A stretch of DNA of 57,374 bases, taken from assembly GCA_035935465.1 (NCBI GenBank), contig DASYXA010000067.1:1-57374 (forward strand). The letters are read 5' to 3'. A program made the translations under genes and the position numbers. Below are positions 1 to 7,999 of the stretch, piece by piece. Every line of letters begins with the position of its first letter. Position 1 is the first letter of the stretch. A model generated the notes under the pieces. It ran no database searches. It was not told where the DNA came from and saw only the letters and a program-made list of their open reading frames with translations. The stretch is from UBA4735 sp035935465 (GTDB taxonomy: Bacteria > Chloroflexota > Limnocylindria > P2-11E).

Positions 1-582
1 GACCGCGCGGACGGCCGCGAGCGGGTCGACGAGCGTGGGGCCGTCGGTCAGCCGGGCGCTCCGCGCGGACGGCTCGAGCGCGAGGAGCCGCGCGAGGGAC
101 GGATGGTCGAAGGAGATGAAGAGCGTCCGTTCGAGCAGCCGGTGCGACCGCACGGCCGTGACGACCGCGGGCACGAGCTCCGCATCGGACGGCTCGCCGC
201 TCCCCGGGGCCGGCTGCTTGAGCTCGAGCATGAGCCCGACCGTTCGGGTCCCGGCCCAGCCGAGCAGCTCGTCGAGCGACGGCACGCGCTCGCCGGCGAA
301 GGACGGGTCGAACCGGATGCCGGCGTCGAGCAGGCGGATCTCGTCGAACGTTCGGTCGCGCACCCGTCCGGTGCCGGACGTGGTGCGCTCGAGGGTGTCG
401 TCGTGGATCACGATCGGAACGCCGTCGGCCGTGCGTTGCACGTCGAACTCGACCAGATCGACCCCGCAGCGAAGGCCGACCTCGAACGCGGCGATCGTGT
501 TCTCCGGTGCCAGGGCCAGCGCGCCGCGATGGCCGACCACCCAAAGCGGGCCGCCGGGTCGGCGCAGATAGGGGCTCGCCAC
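1..582 (-). CDS. Glycerophosphodiester phosphodiesterase (GDPD family), C-terminus cut by window edge
   Basis: This reading frame, read on the minus strand from a GTG at 582, stays open to base 1 (194 codons). It shows the GDPD metal and catalytic motifs in order: GHRG with H18, PENT with E27, the E45/D47 pair in VEFDVQ, and the second histidine in the IHDDT motif (H60). The family hydrolyses glycerophosphodiesters to glycerol-3-phosphate plus an alcohol. No signal peptide is visible, so a cytoplasmic enzyme is likely. It is divergent from a CUT1 importer only about 40 bases away, which resembles the E. coli ugpBAEC/ugpQ association. The start is fairly secure because the GHRG motif follows 16 residues later. 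Confidence 0.9.
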   Translation of the reverse strand, partial: MASPYLRRPGGPLWVVGHRGALALAPENTIAAFEVGLRCGVDLVEFDVQRTADGVPIVIHDDTLERTTSGTGRVRDRTFDEIRLLDAGIRFDPSFAGERVPSLDELLGWAGTRTVGLMLELKQPAPGSGEPSDAELVPAVVTAVRSHRLLERTLFISFDHPSLARLLALEPSARSARLTDGPTLVDPLAAVRAV

Positions 583-587
583 GTGAC

Positions 588-593
588 TAGAAT
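588..593 (+). promoter_or_regulatory. Putative -10 element (TAGAAT) for the first CUT1 operon
   Basis: TAGAAT lies 27 bases before the ATG at 621 and just upstream of the divergent GTG of the phosphodiesterase. A clear -35 box is not visible. A GGAGGT Shine-Dalgarno sequence at 609-614 lies about six bases before the ATG. The -10 assignment is inference from position and similarity to other TANNNT elements in this window. Confidence 0.35.
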
Positions 594-620
594 GCGCCCC
601 GAACAGCGGAGGTAGGAACC

Positions 621-1937
621 ATGCGTCGTCTATCGCTCGCCCTGGTCGCGGCCCTTGTCCTCGCCGCCTGCAGCTCGACCGCGGGTCCCGGCGCGAGTGG
701 TGGAACGAGCGGCTCCGGCACCGCGGCACCCGAGCCGGCGGTCACGATCACGTTCTGGCACGGGCAATCCGGCGTCCTCGGTGACCGCCTGAACGAGCTC
801 ATCACCAAGTTCAACGCCTCGCACAAGATCCAGGTCAAAGGCCAGTTCCAGGGCACCTACGACCAGCTGTACCAGAAGGTCGTGAGCGCGATCCAGGCCG
901 GCTCGGTGCCGGACATGGCCATGGTGAGCGGGCCGCCGCAGACCGCGCAGTACTGGAAGGCCAAGGCGCTCACCCCGGCGCAGCAGTTCGTCGACTCGCC
1001 GGATGGCTTCACCAGCGACCAGCTCAAGGACTTCGTCCCGGCATTGCTCAACGACAACTCGCTGCCGGTCAGCGGGAAGTCGACGCTCGTCTCCTGGCCG
1101 TTCTCGAAGAGCCTGGCGCTCCTGTACTACGACCCGGACATCCTTCAGCAGGCGGGGGTCGCCGTCCCGAAGACGTGGGATGAGTTCAAACAGGCGCTCC
1201 TCGCGGTGAAGTCGAAGACCTCGGCCACGCCCCTCGCCTGGACCCCGGACGTCTACACGTTCTTCCTCCCGTACCTCTGGTCGCAGGGCGGCGACGTCCT
1301 GTCGCCCGACTATTCGAAGGCCGCGTTCAACACGCCCCAGGGGCTCGCTGCGCTCCAGTACCAGGCCGATCTCGTGCTCACCGACAAGACCGGCCAGGTG
1401 ACCCAGGGCTTCGAGTGGCAGAACCCGTTCGCCCAGGGCAAGGTCGCGTTCGCGATCTCCACGAGCGTGAGCCGTCCATACATCGAGCAGGCCATGCCGA
1501 AGGACCACACCTTCAAGGTCGGCATGGCGTCGGTGCCCGCGGGCCCGAAGGGGGCCGCGACCGACCTGTTCGGGAACAACCTGGTCATCTTCTCCAAGGC
1601 GCCCGCCGACCACCAGCGCGCGGCCTGGCTGTTCATGAAGTGGCTCACCGACACCGATCAGACGGTCGCCTGGAGCCTCGCGAGCGGGTACATGCCGCTC
1701 CGTGTCTCGGCCCAGAACGCAGCCGACTTCAAGGCTGCGGCCGCGAAGGACGATCGGCTGCTCGTCGCGATCAACGCGCTGAAGGACGCACACGGGATCC
1801 CCGGGAGTCCCGACTGGCAGAAGATCCAACCGGTCCTCGGTGACATGGTGACGGCCGCCCTGCTCGGCAAGTCGAGCCCGAAGGACGCGATCACCGCGGC
1901 GGAAAAGAAGGTCAACGACATCCTCGCCGGCCAGTAG
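621..1937 (+). CDS. CUT1-family ABC transporter substrate-binding lipoprotein (UgpB-like)
   Basis: The 438-residue product begins with a lipoprotein signal (MRRLSLALVAALVLAAC, lipobox LAAC with C17), then a Gly/Ser-rich linker and a family 1 extracellular solute-binding domain. The domain opening, ITFWHGQSG followed by a ...GTYDQLYQKVVSAIQAG block, resembles UgpB and other CUT1 binding proteins for glycerol-3-phosphate or oligosaccharides. The protein would be anchored to the outer face of the membrane and deliver ligand to the two permeases that follow. An SD at 609-614 supports the start. The ligand is inferred only from the neighbouring phosphodiesterase; a sugar is equally possible from sequence alone. 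Confidence 0.88.
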   Translation: MRRLSLALVAALVLAACSSTAGPGASGGTSGSGTAAPEPAVTITFWHGQSGVLGDRLNELITKFNASHKIQVKGQFQGTYDQLYQKVVSAIQAGSVPDMAMVSGPPQTAQYWKAKALTPAQQFVDSPDGFTSDQLKDFVPALLNDNSLPVSGKSTLVSWPFSKSLALLYYDPDILQQAGVAVPKTWDEFKQALLAVKSKTSATPLAWTPDVYTFFLPYLWSQGGDVLSPDYSKAAFNTPQGLAALQYQADLVLTDKTGQVTQGFEWQNPFAQGKVAFAISTSVSRPYIEQAMPKDHTFKVGMASVPAGPKGAATDLFGNNLVIFSKAPADHQRAAWLFMKWLTDTDQTVAWSLASGYMPLRVSAQNAADFKAAAAKDDRLLVAINALKDAHGIPGSPDWQKIQPVLGDMVTAALLGKSSPKDAITAAEKKVNDILAGQ

Positions 1938-1942
1938 CGAGG

Positions 1943-2878
1943 ATGCGCAGAGCGCAGCGCCGGCGCGAGGCGGTACAGGGGTACCTCTTCCTCGCGCCGG
2001 CGCTGCTCATCATCGGCGCGTTTCACGTGTGGCCGGCGCTGTACGTGCTGTACATGAGCCTGTTCCGCTGGGACATCCTCCAGGGCGCGTTCCTCGGCCT
2101 GCGTAACTACCAGCACCTGCTGGTCGACCCCGACTTCCTCCGCTCGCTGGTGCTGACCCTCGTGTACGCCGTCGGCACCGTCCCGCTCGAGATGGCGGCC
2201 GGGCTCGGGCTCGCCCTCATCCTCCACCAGCGGCTGCGGCTCCGGGGGCTGTTCCGGCTGCTGTACTTCCTGCCGTACGTCACCTCCCAGGTCGCTGTCG
2301 CGCTGGTCTGGGGCTGGGTGTTCAACCCGAGCTACGGTGCCGCGAACGGGCTGCTCGCCGCGGTCGGCGCGCCGATCCAGCGCTGGCTGCTCGAACCGGG
2401 CGGGATCATCGCTCCGGACGCCCCGCCGAGCCTGGCGTTGACCGCGATCATGTTCGTGACGGCCTGGTACTACCTCGGCTTCCATGCCGTGGTGTTCCTG
2501 TCCGGGCTCACCTCGATCCCGACGGAGCTCACCGACGCCGCGCGGATCGACGGCGCGGCCGGCTTCAGGCTGTTCCGCTACATCACGTTCCCGCTGCTCT
2601 CGCCGACGACGTACTTCCTGCTCCTCATCGCGACCATCGGCGCAACCACATCGTTCAACCTGATCTACGTCATGGGCGGCGGTGGACAGGCATTCGGCTG
2701 CGCCGGGAATCCGCTCGGCACGACCCAGGTCGCCGCGCTGTTCGTGTTCGATCGCTTCTGGTGCCAGACCGAGCTCGGCTACGCGAGCGCCGCGGCCTTC
2801 ACCCTCGGCCTCGTCGTGCTCGCGCTGAGCGCGCTGAACGGCCGGTTCTTCTCGCGTCGGGTGGTCTATGCGGCGTAG
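1943..2878 (+). CDS. CUT1 ABC transporter permease, UgpA/MalF-like
   Basis: This 311-residue protein has about six membrane segments, starting with FLAPALLIIGAFHVWPALYVLYM. The cytoplasmic EAA-type loop appears near residue 195 as ELTDAARIDGAAGFRLFRYI followed by TFPLLSP. It starts five bases after the binding-protein stop and overlaps the next permease by 11 bases, so the three genes form one transcript. It is the first of the two membrane halves of the importer. No ATP-binding subunit is encoded nearby, which is common for CUT1 systems that share an MsmK/MsmX-type ATPase encoded elsewhere. Confidence 0.9.
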   Translation: MRRAQRRREAVQGYLFLAPALLIIGAFHVWPALYVLYMSLFRWDILQGAFLGLRNYQHLLVDPDFLRSLVLTLVYAVGTVPLEMAAGLGLALILHQRLRLRGLFRLLYFLPYVTSQVAVALVWGWVFNPSYGAANGLLAAVGAPIQRWLLEPGGIIAPDAPPSLALTAIMFVTAWYYLGFHAVVFLSGLTSIPTELTDAARIDGAAGFRLFRYITFPLLSPTTYFLLLIATIGATTSFNLIYVMGGGGQAFGCAGNPLGTTQVAALFVFDRFWCQTELGYASAAAFTLGLVVLALSALNGRFFSRRVVYAA

Positions 2879-3689
2879 GCCGGCCCGGGTCCTGCTGTAC
2901 GCCGGGATGCTCGGAGCGGGCCTGGTGACCGCGTTCCCGTTCTTCTGGATGCTCTCGACGTCACTGAAGAGCGAGGCCGAGGCGACGAGCTTTCCGCCCA
3001 GCGTCTTCCCCGTGGAGTGGCTCTTCACGAACTATGCCGACGCGTGGCATGCCGCGCCGTTCGGCCGCTACTTCCTCAACAGCGCCATCATGGCCGTCGG
3101 CCAGGTCGGGCTCGGACTGGTGACCTCGAGCCTCGCCGCCTACGCCCTGGCGCGGATCCGGGTGCCCGGGCGGGGCATCATCTTCGCTGCGCTCCTCGCG
3201 ACGCTCGTGATCCCGCCCGAGGTCACGCTCATCCCCAATTACATCGCGATGCAGCGGCTCGGCTGGTACAACACCTATCTCGCGCTGATCATCCCGTTCG
3301 GGGCGTCGGTGTTCAACGTCTTCCTGCTGCGACAGGCGTTCCTGCAGCTCCCCGGCGAGCTCTATGAGGCGGCCGTGCTGGACGGCTGCGGCCATCTTCG
3401 GTTCCTGCTGCGGTTCGCGATCCCGCTGTCACGGCCCGCGCTCGCGATCATCGCCCTGCTCACCGCCATCCGAGCCTGGAATGACTTCCAATGGCCGCTC
3501 ATCGTGACCGACTCGCCGGATCTCCGCCCCATCCAGGTCGGGCTCACGATCTTCCGGAGCGATGTGAGCACGAATTTCCAGCTGCTCATGGCCGGGTCGA
3601 TGATGGCCGTGCTGCCCGTCGTGGTCCTGTTCCTGTTCACCCAGCGCCAGTTCATCCAGGGCATCGCCCGGAGCGGCATCCGCGGGTGA
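2868..3689 (+). CDS. CUT1 ABC transporter permease, UgpE/MalG-like
   Basis: This 273-residue protein is the second permease half. Its N-terminal membrane segment carries the MalG/UgpE-type TAFPFFWMLSTSLKSEAEA. The EAA loop is ELYEAAVLDGCGHLRFLLRF with downstream IPLSRPALA. The C-terminal RQFIQGIARSGIRG is a typical MalG-family ending. The ATG at 2868 lies inside the end of the preceding gene (11-base overlap), indicating translational coupling. The gene closes the operon; the following 98 bases to the toxin gene show no convincing terminator. Confidence 0.9.
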   Translation: MRRRPARVLLYAGMLGAGLVTAFPFFWMLSTSLKSEAEATSFPPSVFPVEWLFTNYADAWHAAPFGRYFLNSAIMAVGQVGLGLVTSSLAAYALARIRVPGRGIIFAALLATLVIPPEVTLIPNYIAMQRLGWYNTYLALIIPFGASVFNVFLLRQAFLQLPGELYEAAVLDGCGHLRFLLRFAIPLSRPALAIIALLTAIRAWNDFQWPLIVTDSPDLRPIQVGLTIFRSDVSTNFQLLMAGSMMAVLPVVVLFLFTQRQFIQGIARSGIRG

Positions 3690-3787
3690 TGCCCGGCGCA
3701 GGCGGACGCGGTCGCCGCGGCCACGGCGTGCTCGCCGTTCCGCGCAGCTCAGTCCGGGGGTAGTGCTCCCAGCCCGCACCTCCTGGC

Positions 3788-4231
3788 TCACAGCGAGGTC
3801 GGGAGGAGCGCGAAGCCCTCCCCACGGGCGGCCACGCGAAGCTCGACGTCGAAGCACGCGAATTCAGTCAGCGCCGGGTCCGCCGCGCGAGCGAGCATCG
3901 CGGATGCGAGCTGGACGGCGTCGGATCCGCGGAGCGTGTGTCGAGACAGCGAGCGGACGGCGGTCTCCAGGACGTCGTCGGTCAGATCGACGATGTGAAA
4001 CGTGCCGCTGCCGTGCGCCCCGACGGCCCACTCCCATTCGAAGGTGTCGGAGAGCAGGCCGGTGTCCTCGGCCGAGAGCTCTCCGATCCGGTGCTTGCGC
4101 CAGAGCGCTGCCGGGACCTCCACCCGCGCGAGGCGAGCGACGACCAGGTCAGCGCGGCCGCGGACCACCTCCTGACCGGTCTCGTCCGCGTAGCGCTTGA
4201 CCAGTGCCGAGCTGTCGCTGAAGACGCTCAG
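3788..4231 (-). CDS. vapC: VapC-like PIN-domain toxin
   Basis: About 147 residues, the usual length for VapC. The four acidic PIN positions are visible: the N-terminal D in SVFSDSSALVKRY, E in ARVEVPAALWRK, D in RGSDAVQLASA, and D in ACFDVELRVAA. VapC proteins are Mg2+-dependent RNases, most often cutting tRNA or rRNA. There is no ATG, GTG or TTG near the expected start. The frame is open far upstream through the antitoxin gene, and a CTG at 4231-4229 overlaps the antitoxin TGA as CTGA, exactly where the PIN domain begins. I place the start there, with moderate certainty. It is cotranscribed with the antitoxin gene before it. Confidence 0.82.
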   Translation of the reverse strand: MSVFSDSSALVKRYADETGQEVVRGRADLVVARLARVEVPAALWRKHRIGELSAEDTGLLSDTFEWEWAVGAHGSGTFHIVDLTDDVLETAVRSLSRHTLRGSDAVQLASAMLARAADPALTEFACFDVELRVAARGEGFALLPTSL

Positions 4232-4530
4232 CGACGGCCCGCCGCCACCAGGTCGGACAGGCTCGTGCCCCTGCCGGCCGCGCGGCGCGCTCGGGCGACG
4301 CGTCGCGGATCGGGGGCCTTCAGTCCGGCCCGCGGCCGCGGGGTCAGGAGCAGGCCGGCACGAGCGAGGCGAGCCCGCGTGCGCTCCGACTCGGAGTCCG
4401 CGAGCTCGGGATCGACCGCGGCCCGGAGGATGGACACGACCCACGCGTTCACGCTGCGGCCGGCCTTCGCGGCGTAGGCCTTCACGTCCTCGGCGAGCCG
4501 CTCATCGACGCGGAGGGTGATCTGGGGCAT
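4228..4530 (-). CDS. Ribbon-helix-helix antitoxin of the VapBC-like pair
   Basis: This 100-residue protein begins MPQITLRVDERLAEDVKAYA and continues AAKAGRSVNAWVVSILRAAV. That is a classic ribbon-helix-helix DNA-binding fold: an N-terminal beta strand followed by two helices with the G-x-S-x-N turn. The rest is an Arg/Ala-rich tail ending LSDLVAAGRR, probably the toxin-wrapping segment. It would neutralise the PIN toxin encoded immediately downstream and repress its own promoter. A palindrome 16 bases before the ATG is a candidate operator. The start follows a TAGTAT element by only seven bases, suggesting a leaderless message. Confidence 0.82.
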   Translation of the reverse strand: MPQITLRVDERLAEDVKAYAAKAGRSVNAWVVSILRAAVDPELADSESERTRARLARAGLLLTPRPRAGLKAPDPRRVARARRAAGRGTSLSDLVAAGRR

Positions 4531-4537
4531 GTCGTCA

Positions 4538-4560
4538 TACTAGCATGCATGACATCATGC
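4538..4560 (-). promoter_or_regulatory. Putative promoter and autoregulatory operator of the toxin-antitoxin pair
   Basis: On the minus strand, a perfect inverted repeat GCATGA-TG-TCATGC occupies 4560-4547. It is followed by TAGTAT at 4543-4538, and the antitoxin ATG starts at 4530. A TA operator overlapping or abutting the -10 element is the usual arrangement for ribbon-helix-helix autorepressors. The palindrome is seen directly; the function is inferred. Confidence 0.5.
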
Positions 4561-4844
4561 CGGGCGCGGCGCGCGCCACGACAGGCGCGCGACGGCGCCC
4601 TTGGGCATCGCGGGACCGGTCCGTGCGGTGGGCAGGGCCGGAGGTGCGCGGATGGCCAGCTGAACGCGAGGCAGCGCAAGCGCCTGGACCAGGACGACGA
4701 GAGCCGCATCCGGAACGCGATCGCCCGCTGGGATCGCCCTCGCCGACTCCGACACGGCCCGTCGGACGACTGCCGCGTAGTCCCGCGGGGGAGTCCCGGC
4801 GGGTGAGGACGACAAAGCCCCTTCCCCGGCGACCGAGCCGGCTC
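4561..4844 (+). other. Intergenic region without a supportable gene
   Basis: About 280 bases between the antitoxin operator and the GGDEF gene promoter. Short open frames exist on both strands, but their products are Arg/Pro/Ala-rich, match no family I know and lack start signals. I see no RNA gene, repeat or convincing terminator. Confidence 0.5.
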
Positions 4845-4850
4845 TAGCGT
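4845..4850 (+). promoter_or_regulatory. Putative -10 element (TAGCGT), leaderless arrangement
   Basis: TAGCGT ends eight bases before the ATG at 4859, so a transcript starting six to eight bases downstream would begin at or next to the start codon. No Shine-Dalgarno sequence is seen before that ATG, which fits leaderless translation. The assignment is by position and recurrence of the motif. Confidence 0.4.
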
Positions 4851-4858
4851 GCTCGGCG

Positions 4859-6835
4859 ATGTTGCGGACACGCTTGCGCTCGCGGCAGGCGCTGGCCGCC
4901 GGCCTCGTCGGAGCCGGCTTCGTGTGGGTCGCGGAGCTGATCGTCGGTCCCGGCGAGCCGCGGCACTGGATCGCCGACCTCGGCTGGACCGGATTCGCCC
5001 TCGGCGCGGTCGTGGGCACCGCCCGGGCGGCCCTCGCGCCAGGGCGGCGCGAGCGCTTCGCGTGGGTCTGCATCTTCCTCGGCGTCGCGGCCTGGACGGT
5101 CGGCCAGCTCTTCTGGGACGGCTACGACATCGCGGGCCTCGACGCGCCGACACCCGCGCCGAGCGACCTTGGCTACCTCGCGGCCGCGGCGTTCTTCGTC
5201 GTCGGGTGCGCGGCGTTCCTCGCCGGCCACGAGCAGCGCCTCGCGATCTACGCCCTGGTGCTCGACGTGAGCGCGGCGGTGCTCACGATGCTCGCCGGCG
5301 TCGCCCTGTTCGTGGCCGATCTCTTCGCGCCGGAGATGATGCGCCAGCCCGCGGCGATCGCGGTCGGGCTCGCGTACCCGATCCTGTACGTCGCGGCGAC
5401 CGGGGCGGCGCTCTCGATGTTCTGGGGCCTGCCGCCGCACCAGACCCGGCGGGCACACTTCTCGCTCCTCATCGGCGTCGCGCTCAACGCCATCGGCATC
5501 GTGCTGTGGCTGCCGGCCTTCGTCGATCGGTCGTTCCTCCCGGGCACCGCGCTCGACCTCTTCCGGATGGTCGGCCTGCTCGCGATCGGCATCGCCGGCC
5601 GGGAGCGGGCCGAGGAGTCCCGCGGCGGAGGCGCGCCGTTCGTGCCGGCGGAAGTCGTCCAGCTCTCGCGGATGCTCCTCCCGGGGGCCGTCGCCGTGTG
5701 CGCGGCCGCGATCCTCATCGCGAGCCAGCTGGACCGGCAGACCGCGACGGATCCCATCGTCGCCGCGGCGATCGCGCTCACGATCGTGGTCCTTGCGATC
5801 CGCGCCGGGCTCGCGCTGTACTCGAACTGGCGCCTTGGCATCCGCGAGCGCCGGCGCGCCGCGCAGTTCGCCACGCTGTACGACGTCGGGCTCGCGACCG
5901 CCGGTGAGATCTCGCTGGAGGATCTCGCCCGGCTCGCGGTCGACAATGTGATCCGCGTGACCCGGACCGATGGCGCGATGATCGCGCTCGCCGACCCCGA
6001 CGGCGGGCTCACGATCCATGCGATCAACCGGTCCAAGATGCCCGAGCTGCGCGACGACCCGGGCGGGCCGCTCGTCGGGATCGCGCTCGAGTGCGTCCGC
6101 ACGCACGCCGCCGCCATCGCCGTCGACTACGCGAGCCACCCCGACTCGAACCCGCGGCTGCACGGGACGGTCGCGTCGGCGATCGCGCTCCCGCTCATGG
6201 CCCACGGGCAGCTCGTCGGCACGATGACCCTCTATTCGGGACGTACCCGGCGCTGGGGCAGCGAGACGCAGCGGATGTTCCGCCTGTACGCGGCGCAGGC
6301 CGCGATCGCCATCGCGAACGCGCGGCTGCTCGACGAGAGCCGGCGTCTCGCGAGCGACGATCCGCTCACGGGGCTCACGAACCGCCGCGTGCTCGTCGAG
6401 CGGCTCGAGGCCGAGACCGCCGAGGCCCGTCGCCACGGTGACGCGTTCTGCGTGATCCTCTGCGATGTCGACGGCCTGAAGGCCGTGAACGACAGCGCCG
6501 GGCACCTCGTGGGCGACTCGGTGCTCCGGTCGGTCGCCACGACGCTCCGCAGCACCGCGCGGACCGAGGATGTCGTCGCCCGGTTCGGCGGCGACGAGTT
6601 CGTCCTCCTCCTCCCGCGGACGCCCATCGACGCGGCGCGGTCGCTCGTCATCCGCCTGACGCACGAGCTGCCGGAGCAGACGTACATGTGGGGCGGCACG
6701 CCGCACGCGCTGCCGCGGGTCTCATTCGGCATCGCCGCATTCCCCGGGGACGGGCTCCTCGCCGATCAGCTGATCGCGAAAGCGGACGAGCGGATGTACG
6801 CGGACAAGGCCAGGGCGCGGGGTCGGGTCGGGTAG
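4859..6835 (+). CDS. Membrane-bound GAF-GGDEF diguanylate cyclase
   Basis: This 658-residue protein has an N-terminal region of about eight hydrophobic segments (residues about 10-320), a GAF-like domain (about 335-490), and a C-terminal GGDEF domain. The active-site GGDEF is intact at 577-581 within ARFGGDEFVLLLP. An RxxD allosteric I-site (RTED, 568-571) lies exactly five residues upstream. It should therefore make c-di-GMP from two GTP and be product-inhibited. Signal input is probably through the membrane region or GAF domain. It lies just upstream of lysW with its own putative promoter and has no clear functional link to lysine or arginine synthesis. Confidence 0.9.
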   Translation: MLRTRLRSRQALAAGLVGAGFVWVAELIVGPGEPRHWIADLGWTGFALGAVVGTARAALAPGRRERFAWVCIFLGVAAWTVGQLFWDGYDIAGLDAPTPAPSDLGYLAAAAFFVVGCAAFLAGHEQRLAIYALVLDVSAAVLTMLAGVALFVADLFAPEMMRQPAAIAVGLAYPILYVAATGAALSMFWGLPPHQTRRAHFSLLIGVALNAIGIVLWLPAFVDRSFLPGTALDLFRMVGLLAIGIAGRERAEESRGGGAPFVPAEVVQLSRMLLPGAVAVCAAAILIASQLDRQTATDPIVAAAIALTIVVLAIRAGLALYSNWRLGIRERRRAAQFATLYDVGLATAGEISLEDLARLAVDNVIRVTRTDGAMIALADPDGGLTIHAINRSKMPELRDDPGGPLVGIALECVRTHAAAIAVDYASHPDSNPRLHGTVASAIALPLMAHGQLVGTMTLYSGRTRRWGSETQRMFRLYAAQAAIAIANARLLDESRRLASDDPLTGLTNRRVLVERLEAETAEARRHGDAFCVILCDVDGLKAVNDSAGHLVGDSVLRSVATTLRSTARTEDVVARFGGDEFVLLLPRTPIDAARSLVIRLTHELPEQTYMWGGTPHALPRVSFGIAAFPGDGLLADQLIAKADERMYADKARARGRVG

Positions 6836-6844
6836 CGGTTTCCC

Positions 6845-6850
6845 TAGACT
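6845..6850 (+). promoter_or_regulatory. Putative -10 element (TAGACT) of the lysW operon
   Basis: TAGACT lies just after the stop of the GGDEF gene and 42 bases before the lysW ATG. A GAGGGAGGG purine-rich stretch at 6875-6883 could be the ribosome-binding site. No -35 box is obvious. Low-to-moderate support. Confidence 0.35.
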
Positions 6851-6892
6851 CTCCCGGAGGGACCCGCATCAGCTGAGGGAGGGCCGCGTTCG

Positions 6893-7066
6893 ATGCCCGC
6901 TACGAGCAAATGTCCCGAGTGCGACGGCGATGTGGCGGTGGGCGCCGACGCCGTGAAGGGCGAGATCGTCTCGTGCCCGGATTGCGGCGCGGAGCTCGAG
7001 GTGACCGCGACCGTGCCGGTCGCGCTCGCGCTCGCGCCGGAGGCCGAAGAAGACTGGGGTGAGTGA
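6893..7066 (+). CDS. lysW: Amino-group carrier protein LysW
   Basis: This 57-residue acidic protein has two zinc-ribbon pairs, C7-x2-C10 (KCPEC) and C28-x2-C31 (SCPDC). It ends in the hallmark EDWGE, whose terminal glutamate gamma-carboxyl is the attachment point for the substrate. LysW carries alpha-aminoadipate (lysine route) or glutamate (ornithine/arginine route) through ligation, phosphorylation, reduction and transamination. The following gene begins eight bases inside it. The order W-X-Y-Z-J-K matches the known pathway order, so the identification is firm even though the gene is very short. Confidence 0.96.
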   Translation: MPATSKCPECDGDVAVGADAVKGEIVSCPDCGAELEVTATVPVALALAPEAEEDWGE

Positions 7067-7910
7067 CCCGAGCGTCGGCGTGCTCCTCTCGCGCGTGCGC
7101 GTGGAGGAGAAGCTCCTGCTCGAGGAGCTCGAGCGCCGCGGGATCAAGACCACGGTCATCGACGATCGCGAGCTCGTCTTCGCGCTCGAGAAGAAGCCCG
7201 AGCTCGGCGTGGACGTCGTCCTCGAGCGCTGCATCCAGCACTCGCGGGCGCTGTACGCGCTCTCGGTGCTCGAGACCTGGGGCATCCCGACCGTGAACAC
7301 GTTCGAGGTCGCCGACGTGTGCGGCAACAAGCTCCTCACGACGATGCGCCTGATCCGCGACGGCGTGCCCTCGCCGCGCACGCGCCTCGCCTTCACGCCC
7401 GAGTCGGCGCTCACCGCGGTGGAGGAGCTCGGCTACCCGGCGGTCCTCAAGCCGCTGGTCGGCTCGTGGGGCCGTCTCATCTCGCGGGTGAACGACCGCG
7501 ACGCCGCGGAGTCGATCCTCGAGCACAAGGACGTGCTCGGCACGTACATCCACTCCATCTACTACATCCAGGAGTACGTGCCGAAGCCGGGCCGCGACAT
7601 CCGCGCGTTCGTCGTCGGCGACGAGACCATCGGCGCGATCTATCGCTACTCGGAGCACTGGATTACGAATACCGCGCGCGGCGGCAAGGCGACGAAGTGC
7701 GCGGTCACGCCCGAGCTCAACGACCTCTGCGTGCGCGCGGCGAGGGCCGTCGGCGGCGGCGTCGTGGCGATCGACGTGCTCGAGGCCCCGGAAGGGCTCC
7801 TCGTGAACGAGGTGAATTACACGATGGAGTTCCGCAACTCCATCGACACGACCGGCGTCAACATCCCGGGCCGCGTGGTCGATTACGCGCTCACGGTCGC
7901 GAAGGGGTAG
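7059..7910 (+). CDS. lysX: LysW ligase, ATP-grasp family (LysX/ArgX)
   Basis: This 283-residue ATP-grasp ligase attaches an amino acid alpha-amino group to the C-terminal glutamate of LysW. Visible features are the ATP-grasp core (PAVLKPLVGSWGRLIS), the YYIQEYV segment, and the metal-binding end NEVNYTMEFRNSIDTTGV. From memory, that end closely resembles Thermus LysX, the aminoadipate ligase. The GTG start overlaps lysW by eight bases. Whether the substrate is aminoadipate, glutamate or both cannot be decided here, because the dedicated aminoadipate-forming genes are not in the window. Confidence 0.93.
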   Translation: MSDPSVGVLLSRVRVEEKLLLEELERRGIKTTVIDDRELVFALEKKPELGVDVVLERCIQHSRALYALSVLETWGIPTVNTFEVADVCGNKLLTTMRLIRDGVPSPRTRLAFTPESALTAVEELGYPAVLKPLVGSWGRLISRVNDRDAAESILEHKDVLGTYIHSIYYIQEYVPKPGRDIRAFVVGDETIGAIYRYSEHWITNTARGGKATKCAVTPELNDLCVRAARAVGGGVVAIDVLEAPEGLLVNEVNYTMEFRNSIDTTGVNIPGRVVDYALTVAKG

Positions 7911-7999
7911 CCGAATGCGAGGGACGAGCGGCTTCGCCGCGAGGAGCGCGTCGACCGGCCCTGAGCGTGTCGCCCGGCCGGCGGCCGGAGTGTGAGCAC

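Noticed and set aside
630..1829. Long minus-strand open frame opposite the binding-protein gene, and many similar long antisense frames across the window
   Set aside because: The products are Arg/Gly/Asp/Pro-rich with no fold or motif and lie opposite clearly conserved genes; long spurious frames are expected at this GC content.
4561..4844. Short ORFs between the toxin-antitoxin pair and the GGDEF gene
   Set aside because: No start signals, no family, composition typical of noise.
7319..7999. N-terminal extension of the LysY reading frame over lysX
   Set aside because: It translates shadow sequence of lysX; the Rossmann motif begins right after GTG 8000.
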